DNA of 64,000 nt from Rhizophagus clarus (Eukaryota > Glomeromycota > Glomeromycetes > Glomerales > Glomeraceae): contig BLAL01000261.1 of NCBI GenBank assembly GCA_015698045.1, positions 62,001 to 126,000 of the forward strand, read 5' to 3'. The notes beneath the pieces were generated by a model that was not told where the DNA came from, made no database searches, and saw nothing but the letters and a program-made list of their open reading frames with translations. Positions 24,293 through 37,651 of the stretch are shown one piece after another. Each line of letters starts with the position of its first letter. Position 1 is the stretch's first letter. The position numbers and the translations under genes were made by a program.

Positions 24293-27191
24293 ATGTCAGA
24301 GATAAATATATTTTTTTACATTATCGCTATCAGTACATTATTTTATATGTATAAAATTTCATTCTCTAATGTGAATTATATATTTGAAATAATAATTTCA
24401 ATACTTATTATTAAAATACTTTATCATCTTATAAAAAATTTATTAAAATCATCATTAATTTCATTAAATCAAGTTAATACTCGACAAAAATTATATTTTT
24501 GCAAAACTTATCATGCAAGATTTTGGCCTGTTAAACATTCTTTTAAGTATCCCGTATTATTTGTTGGAGTTGACTTGGATTTGCTAGAACAACAACAATA
24601 TAAAGAAGATGGACATAGTTTGTAAGACGTTTGATTTATTATTAGATTTCTTCATATTAGAATATTGTTTTAATTGATTTTATCTTCTGAATAGATTTGA
24701 AATCGGATATAATAATAGTTCAATTATATTTAATATAAATGATGATGATTATCTTGGTAAAATAAATTCTAGTGATGATAATTTAGAAAATCCGTATATA
24801 CAAAAACCAAAAAATCAAATAAAGTCAATCAAAGAAAAATTATTATGGCATTTAAAACAACATGTAAGTTATTATTATTAATTTGTTTTTCCTTCATTCA
24901 ATGGTTAATTGTATTGATGTAATTATTTTATTTTTTTTTTAATTAGAATATCCCAACAGATGATTTAAGTAGATTTGAATTAATTACGATGCCGAGATTT
25001 TTTGGATATGCATTTAACCCGGCTAGTTTTCATTATTGTTACAACAACAATAATGAACTCAAAGTTATAATATTAGAAGTTAATAATACTTTTGGGGAAA
25101 AACATTTGCATGTTTTAAATAGAGACACTGATAATGAAAAAGAATCACGGAATGGGTAAGATTCAATTAACATAGGATGTAATTTAATTTTTTAATTTAA
25201 ATTAATTTTACCTTTTCAATAGATATGATATGAGTTTTACGATGAAACGAACTTTTCATGTATCACCATTTAATGATCGTTTAGGGACTTACAAAGTGCT
25301 TTGTAATGATCCATCATCATCGGGTTATTTAGATATGAGGATTATAATGTACGCAGACCCAGACCAAGATAATGAATCACAATTGAAAAAGAAAATGGTT
25401 GCTACAGTATCAGGGCCTTCGTATATATTATCAATGAGTAGTTTATTATATGCTATAATAAGATATCCTTTTGATATCTTTTTAACATTTCCAAGAATAT
25501 TAAAAGAAGCATATAAGTTACATTATAACAAAAAATTAGGGATTTATCATAGACCAATTCCTATTGAAGGAACTGTTGTTAAACTAGAACCAAATTCGAT
25601 TGAATTGTATGTATTCTTACTTTTCAATTTAAAAGTTTTTGAACTTGATATACCTAACTTTTTTCATTTTAAATAGATACGCTCAAGAAATTATTACGAG
25701 TTATTTACGTTACTTAATAGAAAATTCATTAGAATCGGCCTATATTACGATAAATTTACCTGACAAGAATAAATTACCAATAATAATTCGTCCATCAAAT
25801 CTTCCAATAATATCATTCTCAAACACTATAACAATAAATCTTCACGATTATACATTTTTTACAAATTTATTGATAAATCAAAATATTTATAGAGCTTTAT
25901 TAATAGGTTATTTTGGAAAATCTTGGGATTGTGACAAATTAGAGTTATTATTGAAGTTATTTTTTAACAATAGATCAGAAGTGGAAGATAATAAGAAGGA
26001 ACCTTTACATAGAGATCATAAAATTAATTTAAGTAATTTTGAAAATAGAATATCAACATTAAGAAGATGGTACTGGAAAAAATTATTCAATAATCGAGAA
26101 AGTTCAGGCGAAAGAGCTAAAAAAGAATTTGATCGATTATTACAAAATATGTGGCCTCCCGTAGGAGTAGATAGAGATTTTATTGCTTCTGTGGTACAAA
26201 ATGATGTTTGTTTTGATATTAGATTGGATGCTACCGTACGTTATTTTTAATTTTTTAATTTTTAATTTTTAATTTTTTTTTTCCTTTCTTTTTAGCTAAC
26301 GTTAATTTAAACTCTTCTAGATAAATTCACATGAGGAAGTAGCAGTAGCATTGAGAGATTTATTTGCAATGAATAATGAAGGAAATACAATAGCGTTATT
26401 TGGTTATACACATCTTTACATGTTATCACCATTTACATTTCCTTCTTCAGCAACGATATCAAATGTTTCACCAATCATAGCATCAAAACTTCACTTACTT
26501 CCATTTCCACCAAGATATCTTCCCTATGAAAATAAAGAACCACTAAAACATCCAGTAGATAAATTTATACATTCAAGCAAATTATTTACCAATAAAGATA
26601 AATTAAAATATACTTGGATTATGTTATTAATGGTTTTGGGTTATTTTATAGATGCTTTATTTTGGCAAATGATAACAAAATTTGTTGAAGGTCCTAGAGG
26701 TAATCCTTTCTTTGCTGAAAAATGGGTATGGGAAGGTATTGTGGATTTATTGAAAAGGTACGAAAGAAAGGATAAAGATGAAGATGAGAATGAGGATGAG
26801 GATGAAGATGAAGAACAATGGGCTGAATGTGAGAGTGATATTGAAAGTGATAAAAGTATCAATATTAGAAGTTCAAGCGAATATTGTAAAAATGAAGAGA
26901 AAAAGAAACGTGTATTTGATGGCTGGGAAGTTGTTTATGAAAGGATAAGTATGTATTTTTTTTTTCGCCAAATTTTTCTTTTTTAGTAGCTAATTTGTTT
27001 TCTTTCATTTCATTTAAGATAATAACGATAAATTAAAGAGAGTTAAACCAATATCTACTCCATCCTTGCCATCACCATCAACTGAATTTAAACTTGCAGA
27101 GATTAATCCTATAATAGAAGAAGAAAGACAACAAAGATTATGGCTATTTACAAAAATTTTTAGAGAAGCAATATTGTTGAGAACAGATTAA
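24293..27191 (+). CDS. DUF1365 family protein with long fungal C-terminal extension
   Basis: Seven exons: 24293-24621, 24695-24863, 24947-25155, 25223-25606, 25677-26235, 26321-26948, 27019-27191. Phases agree; 816 residues. Two hydrophobic segments open the protein (about residues 5-20 and 28-45), suggesting a membrane anchor. The DUF1365 domain follows (about 65-330): YHARFWPVKHSFKYPV, MPRFFGYAFNPASFHYCY, EVNNTFGEKH and FHVSPFNDRLGTY match the family's conserved blocks. The exact biochemical role of DUF1365 is not established to my knowledge. Bacterial members are about 260 residues and sit in operons with a CFA-type methyltransferase and an FAD amine oxidase, so a role in acyl-chain modification is inferred. 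The extra C-terminal part has further hydrophobic stretches and an acidic D/E-rich run (about residues 690-715). Nothing is broken. Confidence 0.9.
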
Positions 27192-27486
27192 AAATAATAT
27201 TTTATAGAATAAAGAATAGAAGATCATTTAAGTTTAATTGGTGAAATTTTAATAGATTTAGATTTATTAGATAAAATTCTTAATTATAAAGATTTGTATT
27301 GTGAAATTACGATAACCGCTCACAAAAACTATTAATTAATTTATTCATAATTAAAAATTTAATACAAATTACCAAAATTACAAATTACAATATGTAATTC
27401 TAATACAATTACAATATGTCATCATTCTATATTGTACATTTAAATAAATATTATTTGTCTAGCAATTCCTTAAAACATTATCATTA

Positions 27487-29496
27487 TCAGTAATTCCCAT
27501 TTTTTTTACCGCAACATTCACCTTTTGATTGTTTTTGCATAAGACGACGTTTCTTCCTCTGTTTTCTATTTTCCTTTGGTTTAACTTTTAAGTGAGAAGA
27601 AATGTTTCCTTCTAATCTCTCCATAACCATATCCATACCACCATGATTAAAGATATTGATCAAAGTTTCATTATATGTAAGTGCTGAACCAGAATCTTTA
27701 GCTATCTTCTTTATCTTAAATTTATTTACAATGCTATCCAATTCACCAGGTCCTGATTCAGGATTATGTTTCATAGCGAGATTCGTGATGGCTAATTTTT
27801 GTATAGCATCTGCCATCATTCTTTTATATTCCTTATCAGCTTCAAAAGAAAGATCTGGGATTGGCCATTCCTCATGTGGCACATGTCTACGTATATTATA
27901 TTCTGTTATCTCTATTTCATGATTGCTTGGTGGATTCGGATCAATTTTATGTGAAGTAGTGGTTGTTGGTTGTGAATTTGGTTCAACAACTTCTACAGTA
28001 TGTTTTCCTATATTTGATGAAGTTGAAGCGACTGCTTGCACTGTTTGATTATCAGAAAAATTATTGTTAAATGTGGGAAATATAGGACTATTAAATGTCT
28101 GCTGAGGTGATATAGAAAAGTTGGAATTTCCATTTAATGAAAGATTGTTTGTTGATTGAGTTATTGAATTAATAAAGCCTCCTTGATTAAATACAAACTT
28201 ATTCAAATGTTCCGCTATAGATAAGGGAGGAGGTTTAGTCTCTATTTTGTTTTCAGGTAACTGTACAGCAGAACTCAAAATTTTCTCAAGGTCTACTTTG
28301 GGCCCATTTGGAGGTTTACTTTTTTTGATCTTTTTATTCTTCGTCTTTTCACACTTTATTACGGGTAAATTGCTGCCAATTTGAGAATTTACGACTAACA
28401 TTTTTTCTCCATTAAGAGATTTAGCAGTAGAATGAAAATTATTACTATGAAAAGTAGTCCTATATAACCCTTGCCGTTCTATTTCTGAAATATACGAATA
28501 ATATTAATTTATATAATATCATCATATAAAAATTTCAAAGAGTAATCACTTCACCTGCTCTTTTTAACTTTTCATAATATTCAGTTGCTAATGACTCCAA
28601 ATTAATAAAATCTGTCCCGTGAACATCTGCTAATAACAGAAAGATTAACAAACATTCATTTCTAAGTCTAATAATTTCAACCCGAAAATTTTACCCGAAT
28701 TAAGCCTTTTCGACAATAAGTTACTCAATAGTTCAAGTAATACACAAGGATTATTATGATAAGGTTGTAAATAAGCACTATCTCCTTGAAATATTTCTTG
28801 ATATTTATTTGATAAATCAATTACAATATCAAAAATATCAAATGTATAATTGTATAATTTGAAGAATTTGATCACTTTTTCAACACAACTAGTTTGCTGC
28901 CCTTTTGGTGAATTATTTACCGCAGGTCCAAGTCCGGTATCAATAGTCCAAGGTTTCAGTTGATTCGAAACAGTTGTTACAGATTGTGGAATGTCGTAAT
29001 CAATTTCCATATCAACGAGTTCATCATCCGAATCATCTATTTGAGTGATATTTAAACCGGCAGAAGAAATCGTAGTATTGAGAGAATCTTCTTCTCGTTC
29101 TTTCTTTTTGCCTTTGTCATATGCCAAAGAATAATTACTGATACCAAATAAATTAGATTCGTTTAATCGTACGGTATTCAAATTAACAGCGGAAGAAATA
29201 GTACCAAACTTGGGATCAGTACTATGTTCTCGTTCTTTACCTTTATCTTTATTAAACGCAATAGGTTTGTTATTAGTGCTATTCAATTCAAGCTCTACTT
29301 CAGAATCTGAAGACGAAAGTACGATAATTTCATTATCAGGAAAAGTGTCCAAATTGTTAGAAATCACAGGGAAAGAAATAACGTTATTTCCCAAATCCTT
29401 TTGTGAACTTTCATGTACTTTCGACTGATTATCATATGGTTGTGAATACAAGAATTTTGAGATAGAAGAACTAGAGCTTCCTGCTGAAAAATCCAT
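27487..29496 (-). CDS. hypothetical nuclear-type protein with SUMO-interacting-like motif
   Basis: Three exons read downwards: 29496-28695, 28629-28555, 28484-27487; both introns GT-AG, 624 residues. I do not recognise the family. The N-terminal third is Ser/Asp-rich and holds NEIIVLSSSDSEVELE, a textbook SUMO-interacting motif (hydrophobic core followed by Ser/acidic residues), and a second acidic patch IDDSDDELVDMEID. A compact, probably folded region follows (CVEKVIKFFKLYNYTFDIFD to LLELLSNLLSKRLNS). The C-terminus is conserved-looking (HVPHEEWPIPDLSFEADKEY) and ends in a very basic tail (KPKENRKQRKKRRLMQKQ), a likely nuclear localisation signal. The start codons of this gene and the FAD enzyme are only 191 bp apart, so they share a promoter region. 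Its place inside the lipid cluster may be functional or chance. Confidence 0.75.
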
Positions 29497-29632
29497 AAAA
29501 ATTCTTATTCAAATGAAAAATGATATTTATGATAACGTGATTTAAATTAAGCCATATTTTTGGAACGAAAATATGATTTTCCGGATTTTCATACGTGTGT
29601 AAATTGAATGCAGCTTAAAAGTCGCGCAATTT

Positions 29633-29640
29633 TATATAAA
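29633..29640 (+). promoter_or_regulatory. TATA box in the shared promoter of the FAD-enzyme and hypothetical genes
   Basis: TATATAAA 48 bp upstream of the FAD-enzyme start codon, inside the 191-bp spacer to the divergent neighbour. Confidence 0.5.
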
Positions 29641-29687
29641 TTGACAGTGAATTACCCCGAATTATCATTTTTTTTCCTGCTCAAAAA

Positions 29688-31555
29688 ATGTCTCAAGAGC
29701 AAAGTCGTAAAAGAATAGCAATAATTGGAAGTGGATGTTCTGGATTGGGAGCAGCATGGTTGCTATCGGAGCATTCTCCACATAATGTTACTCTTTACGA
29801 GCAATATGATTATTTTGGGGGTCACACTCATACAGTTGATTTTATAGTTCCTTCCACAAAGTCCTCTAATTCTCCACTTACAACACCGGTCGACACCGGA
29901 TTCATTGTATTTAATCATGTTACGTATCCAAATCTTATTAAATTTCTTCAACATAAAAATGTTGAATACATTGCTTCTGATATGAGTTTTAGCGTATCAA
30001 GAAATAAAGGAGAATTTGAATGGGCAGGAAAAAACTTATTTACAGTCTTCGTGCAACCAAAGAATTTATTTAATTTAAATATGTGGAAAACTGTTTATGA
30101 TATTATGAAATTTAATTTTCATGCAATTGATTTATTAGAATTGGAAGATGATCATCCTGAAAAAAAAATGAACCTGGGAGAATATTTGGATTTACATGGG
30201 TACTCTTCGGCATTTAAGGATAATTATCTCTTGGTGCGTAATTAATTTATCTGTTATATTTTGTGAAGATTCTTAAACAGGTTTTAACGGACACGTGATT
30301 AATTAGCCGATGACTGCGGCGATTTGGTCTACTCCCCCGGATAAGTGCGCGCTTGATTTTCCTGCATTGACGTTAATACAATTTATGCATAATCATTGTC
30401 TCCTCCAAGTAATGAATCGTGTTCAATGGTTTACTATAAAAAATGGAAGGTTGAGATCGTGTGCAAATTGCATTTATTTATTAATTGAATAATTTGAATT
30501 GATTTTTAATTCATTTACTTATTTATTTTTTAGTCGCAAATATGTGGAAACGATAATTCCGCACATTCATAGTGTACACCTATCAACAAAAGTAACATCA
30601 ATCACACGTAAACCATCAAATCCTTCGGACCCTTCTTCATCACCAATCATTACTATTACGGATAGTAGTGGAAGAAGCGAAGAGTTCGATCATGTAATCT
30701 TTGCTACTCATGCTGATCAAACTCTACAAATTCTGGGTGATCAAGCTACCGATGACGAAAAGCGTATTTTGGGAAAAGTCCATTTTAGCAAAAATCGCGC
30801 AGTGTTACATTCTGATCTTTCGGTAAGAGGAATTACTAAATTAATTGATTTTTATTTTTATTTTTTATTTTAAGGTAAAAATTTATAAAATCATGATTAC
30901 ATGAATAGTTAATGCCAAAGCGCCGTTTCGCGTTCTCTGCTTGGAATTATATTACCAAATCTACTGAAAGTTCTCTTAACACTGATCAAGTTTCTTTGTA
31001 AGATCCATTGTTATATAAAGTTTTAATTGAAATTTTCCATTATTATATTAAATAACATATGTATTTTTTTATAGAACTTATGACATGAACATTTTACAAT
31101 CAATCGATAAATCAACTTATGGGCCAGTTCTTGTAACTTTGAACCCTCTTTATGAACCTGATCCATCAAAAGTCGTAGGTTCATGGTCATATGATCATCC
31201 ACTATACACGCCGGAAATGATTACAGCACAAGATGAATTACATACTATTCAAAATCTTCCAAATCTCGCTACGACATTTGCAGGAGCTTGGACAAAATAT
31301 GGATTTCACGAAGATGGTTTTGCTTCAGGTTTAAAAATTGCCAATGGACTTTTGGGTGCTTCATCGCCATTTGAAATAATTGATGCCACTCATATTAGAG
31401 GAAGACGAGCTGAATTAAATTTAATTGAAAAAGTACAAAGAAGGCTTTGGATTTGGTTCGAAATGTGGGTGGAAATGGTTTGCATTATATTAAATATAAT
31501 GAAAGTTTATTACGAAATGGCTTACAAATGGACTAACAAAAAGAAGAATGAATAA
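29688..31555 (+). CDS. FAD/NAD(P)-binding amine-oxidase-family oxidoreductase
   Basis: Five exons: 29688-30233, 30307-30449, 30534-30822, 30909-30997, 31075-31555. All are GT-AG and in phase; 515 residues. The Rossmann dinucleotide motif is at residues 10-21 (IAIIGSGCSGLG), followed by FGGHTHTVD, DTGFIVFN, the subfamily signature LLPMTAAIWS at the first exon junction, FATHADQTL, KRRFAFSAWNY and the C-terminal flavin motif WTKYGFHEDGFASG. These blocks match the bacterial 'NAD/FAD-binding protein' encoded next to DUF1365 and CFA-type methyltransferases. Relatives are thought to act as flavin-dependent oxidoreductases on acyl chains. A hydrophobic segment near the C-terminus (about 480-505) suggests membrane attachment. 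With the genes at 21271 and 24293 it completes the conserved trio. Confidence 0.9.
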
Positions 31556-34500
31556 CTTTATAAGTTAACTAAGTAAAATATTTTCTTGATTTTAAATAAC
31601 GGTAAATGAAAAAAATTTAATTTATAAAACAATAATTTATTTATCATTATGGTAGTTATTGTTAATTTCTTTGATAAATTTGTCCCAAGGTTATTTACTT
31701 GGATGTATATCATGCGCTTACAATTTTCAGATAAAAATGATCTACCTCTACACTCGTCCCAAAATACAAATAAATTATGGATCGTCCTACTGCCAGTCAG
31801 TACAACCGGTGTAGGCGTATACCGTGACCATCATTTGAATCATCTCAATAAGATAGTTCTAATAAACTAAAAACCAATGCATTACAATTACTGGATTAAA
31901 ATATACCATTTTTTTTATCTTATAATGATATAATTGCTACTATTTAAGTCCTTTTTATAAGACAAATCTAATGATATAAATTTTATAAAATTTGATTACT
32001 AAATGCTAAATATTTTTTGATTAGTTCAGACTTTTAAAAAAAATCTTGGAAAATATTATTATTAAAATATAAATTTCTTATATATTATTATTGTATATTT
32101 TTAAAATAAATTTATTTATTATATAATATTTACATTTTTTATTTCTTTAGAAGTACTTTTTTCTTTAAAAATATCAGAAGTAACTTTGAATAAAATAAAA
32201 AAAATAAGATTAAATATCTTTTTTTTAAATTTCTTATAAATATTTTCTTTATCTTGTATTTTTTTTTTTTTTTTGGTGTTAAAAATATATATGTATTTAT
32301 TAAATAAATTAAATAAAGATAGAACTATACTATAATCACTTTTATTCTATATATAATACTTCTAACTATAAGTCAGTTTGAATATTTACCCAAAAATTAC
32401 TAAGAGATTAAAATAAATTAAACTATTAAACTATAATAAATACACTTATATATATATAAAAAAAACAATAATTTAAAATAAAAACAAATAAATTCATATT
32501 ATAAAAATATAAAAATATAAATAAAATATAAAAATTAAATAAAAATTATGAATAAAAATAAAAATTTATAATGCATTCACTTAATGGTATCTTTTAAAAA
32601 AATTTTAATATAAAAATTTTGGATGAAAAAAAGAAATTCAAAAATCTATTACCAAATCTTTAATTCATCTTTTAATGGATTTTTAAATTAAAGAAACTAT
32701 ATTTTTCTTCCTATCATTTCTTATGTAATAATATAAAAGAAAAAGTTTCAGTAGTGAATAATACAAATCACCATACATATATATTAATATTTATTAGATT
32801 GTTGTTATAGCCATTTATATTATTCAGTATTGTAATCTTATTTTAATTTAGTACCTTTAGAATAATATATAAATAACCTTAAATGATATTGAATAGAATC
32901 ACTAATAGCAAAATCACTTTATATATGTACTTTCTTCATGTAATTATAATACTATATTACTTTTCCTAAATTATAATATATTTATATCTTAGGATTTATA
33001 TTAATTATTTAAAAGTAAGGATAAATTGAATAATCAAATTAGCTATAATAGTATGTATTAAGAGTTTATTTTAAACAAATTATTGATATATTTAATCTAT
33101 ATTAAGTTAATATGATATTTAATGTCAATTTTTGAAATCTGAAGAATTAGTTAAGTTATATAAAATCCTAATTATAATAGTAAAATAAAATGATTGTCAG
33201 AAAAATTATTTTTGAGTAAGATTAGTATATAATACAAATTTCTTATGTTAATATGGTATATTATATTTTTTATTATTTATTATACCTGAAATTTTATATT
33301 TCATTCTTTACATCATAACTTATATACAGGTAATTTTTATATAACTTAAATTAATGCTATTATAAAGTAGAAAAGTTTTGTAAAATAACTTAATATAAAA
33401 GTATAAAAATTGATTAATAGTAGTATTTCAATAATAAAAATCCTTAAATTAATTCAAAATAATTTATGTGATATATTAATCAACTGATTCAGAGTTAATA
33501 TGACAAATTTCTTGTTAATATCATAAAAGAAACTATTCTAATATATTATAAATAGAAAAATCCTAATTAAAATTTTTTTAAATTATATTTTATAGAAATA
33601 TTATCAAAATTGAAATAAAATCTAATATCATAATTAATAAAATCTATTCTAATATTAAAAAATTTCTTACAATTTAAATCTATTCTAGCTAACTCATCTG
33701 TCTTTTCATTATTAACTATTCTATTGTATCCTTTAATCTTATACTATTTGATATTTAATTCTTTTTTTTTAAATAACTATATGAATTTTAATTAATAACA
33801 ATAAATTTATTTACTTCAATTTGAATAATTCATCCAATTGGTTATAGTATTTAATATATACTGACTGTTTATATAAATCATAATCTAAGCATTAATAAAT
33901 ACAGATAAAAGTACCAAGAAGATCATGATAAGTTTAATTCTAGTAGATGAAGATCAGAATATTAAGCATAAAGTAATTATTAGTAAATGATTATTAGAAA
34001 TATAGATATAAATATTTACTTTTATTTTGTTTTTTATTTTATCTAAAATATAATATAATAAAATATTGGTAATGTTCTTTATCTTTATCTTGTATTATTT
34101 TTATATTATTAATTATGGCAAATTTTAATTCTTTAATTAATTTATTTCTTTTAACAGTTTTGATAACATTTATTTTTTTATCATATCAATTTTAATAATA
34201 CTAATTATTTTTTATTTTTTAATTTTTTAAAATTAATAACTAAATTAAAAAAAAGTAGTAGTTAAATAAATATAAAATAAACCAAAGGTATAATTTATTT
34301 TATTACCTGATGTATTTAACATAAAAATAATTCATTGATTTTTTAAAATTATATAAACTAATACTATAAATTTTGGAATCTCAATTTTTTTTTTATAAAT
34401 TAGCTATTTATGCTAATAAAAATTGTGATTACTTTCTAATATTTGGAATTTTTTAACCAATAATATATTCTTTTATTGATCTATCTTTTAACTAAATTTA

Positions 34501-35920
34501 TTTAATGATTCAAATAAATTAAAAATTACTGAAAAATATATTTTTTGTTTTTTTTTAATTTAATTTAAATAAATTAAATAGATTAATATTAAAAATTTTT
34601 TTTTTCTTAATTTTAAATTTGTCTTTTATTTAATTTAGTTCTAAATACAGATTAAATAATTAAAAATTAGTATATAATTAATTATTAACCAGTTAATAAT
34701 TGAACTATCTAATTAATACTAATTATTTATCAATTTATACTAATTATTTTAATTACTTTAAATTAGCATAATTGCTGATTAATGTAAATTAATAGAAGAA
34801 TTTGGTATAATTCTATTATTAATCAAATATTTTTTAACTGACATAATTTTAGCATTACTAATTGATAATAATTATTGATAAATTAATTAATGTTTGATTA
34901 ATAGTTGATTTAAATTTACTAAAATCTAGTAGTAATTGATCAGCAATTAATAATAATCTAGTGACTAATAATTTTTATTAACTATATTATCTTATATACC
35001 AAAAATCAAAAAAATTTAATTAGTAATTATTTAGAAATTCTTTGCTGAAAATTGATAATTTTTGTAAATTTCATATGTAAATTATTATTTTTGTTGAATT
35101 TTGCTAAATTTTACTGATCTTTAAAGGTGAATAGACCATTTAATAACTAATAATTTAATTTTTCAATTTTTTAAATATAAGGTATTTTTTAGCTAAAGAA
35201 TCAAAATCTATTATTTATTTTGTGTAATTGTTCTAGTTAAAAAGTTAAAAATTTTGCCATTTTATAAATTAATTATTTACATCAAATTTTATTATCAATT
35301 GAGTAAAAAAATTATTTCTAATATGTATTTTACACTTCAAACTTTAAAATAAATAAAAATTTTTTATTAAATATCCTATTTCTTTTAATTTATTTTAATT
35401 TTTAAGGTGGTCAAATACTTTTTGTAAAGGAATGTACTGTATATATATATATATATATTATATAAATATATAAATTTAATTTGAAATTTTGCTATATAAA
35501 TTAAATTCTAAGTTTATTGAAAATGAATTTGATTATGCATTTATTTAATCAATTAAAAATTTTATTTTAAAATAAGCAAATAAAAGTCTTATATAAAATT
35601 TTTTTTTATATACTAAATATTAAGTAAATTTAAATTTAACATATTTGTATATTATTTAAAATTTTTTTAAAACTAGTAATAGATTTTCATTTAAAAAAAA
35701 AATATTTTCATAATTTTTTTGATTAATTGTATATAAATTTAAATTTGATCTTTTATATATATTTTAAAATCCTAAAATTATAATAATCAAAATATATAAT
35801 TAATTTAGAATTTATTTAAAATATTTTGGATAATATTTAAAAATCCATATAATAAAATAAATTAAAGATTTAGTTTTAAAAAAAAATTTTTTTTATAATA
35901 ATTTTTTTTTTTAAATTTGA
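31556..35920. other. A+T-rich gene desert
   Basis: From about 31,900 to 35,920 the sequence is roughly 85-90% A+T by eye, with no ORF longer than background and no recognisable element boundaries. It holds homopolymer tracts and a short TA microsatellite (about 35440-35460). A small open frame at 31,649-31,870 has no motif and is not called. Confidence 0.7.
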
Positions 35921-36639
35921 AGATGTTAAACACTGTATACTTTATTAATAATAAATATGAAATCACCAATAGTAATGCTACAGATACATACAAAGATATT
36001 CTTAGATCCCTAGAAGTCACAATCTAGCTATCTACCTATAAAATTATTATACTAAAGAAATAAAGGAAACAAAAACAAAAAAAAGGAAAATTTGTAAGGA
36101 ATACAAGTATTCTATAATAATAAACCTGTTAAGCCTGCTTAACTTTCCAATAACTAACTCTTTATTTTCAGCATGTTAGTTATATAAACTAATAAGTTAT
36201 TCCAACAGTTACTTGATTTTCATCTTCTTTGATATATTTCTGTGCAGACTGTTGAACTTATGTGATCTAATATTTGTTACTATATGCTTTTAGTATATCC
36301 TGAATATTATAAAAACTTTTGTGAAAATATAAGTTTAATCAAGAAATTTGTATCTTTTAAATCATGATTATAAGATTGATGTAACCCAATTGAAGCAGAA
36401 TATAGTTGGTTCCAGTCACTACCTTGGAAGAGCTGCCCTGCTTGTTAATTGAAGATTTGGCATTCTTGAGTAAACCTTTGAACACTAGTTTAACAGAATG
36501 ATAAAACAATGTGAAATGGCAGCATCAGGATAGTTTGACGTTCTTCTAGACTTATTTGTCAGTTAATCTTTAGAATAGCATGTCTCATATTGCAAAATAA
36601 CCAATCAATAAATGTAAGTCATCTTGTTCTTTAACAATT
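35921..36639. other. transition from desert to mobile-element debris
   Basis: Base composition returns to normal at about 35,920. No gene or clear frame was found, though it may be the downstream end of the decayed minus-strand ORF at 36,640-37,175. Confidence 0.4.
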
Positions 36640-37175
36640 TTAAATAATTTTAAGTTGACGTTGCTGAGAAATAAACTTAATAAACCACTTAGAAAGAACG
36701 ATTCAGTGGTCATATTCTTTGAAATATTAGTGATAACTGCTTGGAATTTCTTATGCTGTTTATATTCAGAGAAACTCTATGTAACAGGATACTATCAAAT
36801 AGAAAGAGTTCTAAGAAATACTATTCAGTCACTGTTGTTATAGGTTTTGAGGTAATTATGATTGGATGTCAGACTTACCCTTGCAGTTTGATATTTCTTT
36901 TGCATATGTGTGCTGACTGATACCACTTTTTCCCACTTATTTAGTTCTATGAGAAGTTCATAATTGATCCACTTGACTAGGATATCATATACCATTAGGT
37001 CTAACAAGATATTCTTTTCAGTTTTATTTGGTTAGTACTATACTATGATGATTATACTGTTGTCTCCTGGATTGTTTGTCACTTTAGATTTTTTATTGGT
37101 AAAAGTCGTAACATTATCATCACTTACATCAAGATGTTTTTGCAAAGTATTAAAGTTTGATATCTTAAACTCAAA
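36640..37175 (-). pseudogene. decayed transposon-type ORF
   Basis: One minus-strand frame can be followed for about 175 codons with coherent coding character but about seven stop codons. It reads LLDLMVYDILVKWINYELLI, ELNKWEKVVSVSTHMQKKYQ, TARVSLTSNHNYLKTYN and, further on, FQAVITNISKNMTT. The βαβ-like alternation and basic QKKYQTARV stretch resemble an RNA-binding, gag-like domain of a fungal retroelement, but I cannot name the family. Most damage is point mutation rather than frameshift. Confidence 0.4.
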
Positions 37176-37651
37176 CAATTTTAAGGTTTAACTATCAAGG
37201 AAAGAACTAAGGTTGCAGGCAAAATCTCTAAATTTAGTCAACTGGTAAAATCGCAAAAATACCTTTTTTAATTCGCCTCAGCTATTCATTACACCAATAT
37301 ATAATATAAATAAACATTATATAGTACTGCTATAAATAGGGTGTGATGCTTTATGCAATGATGCTAAGATTACATGAATCTAAAATAATATATTTGCGGT
37401 AAATCAAAATTGTTTAAACAGTTTTGTCAAAAATGAAAAATTGCGAAATATTTCATAGATGATAAAACCTTTTTAAGTTTTACCAGTTTTTACAATTATA
37501 ATTAATTATATAGAGTTTTGCAATTTGCAATATTTATAATTTATTTATTTATTCAACAATCGTTATTTATTAATATTTAATCATATGATATTCCAATTTG
37601 CAATTAATTACAAATTTATTACTTAATTTCATATGACTTTTAATAAAAAAA
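37176..37651. other. intergenic spacer
   Basis: A+T-rich spacer downstream of the hAT-like remnant; nothing recognised. Confidence 0.4.

Noticed and set aside
31649..31870. 73-residue open frame after the FAD enzyme
   Set aside because: No motif, no splice partner; composition like intergenic DNA.
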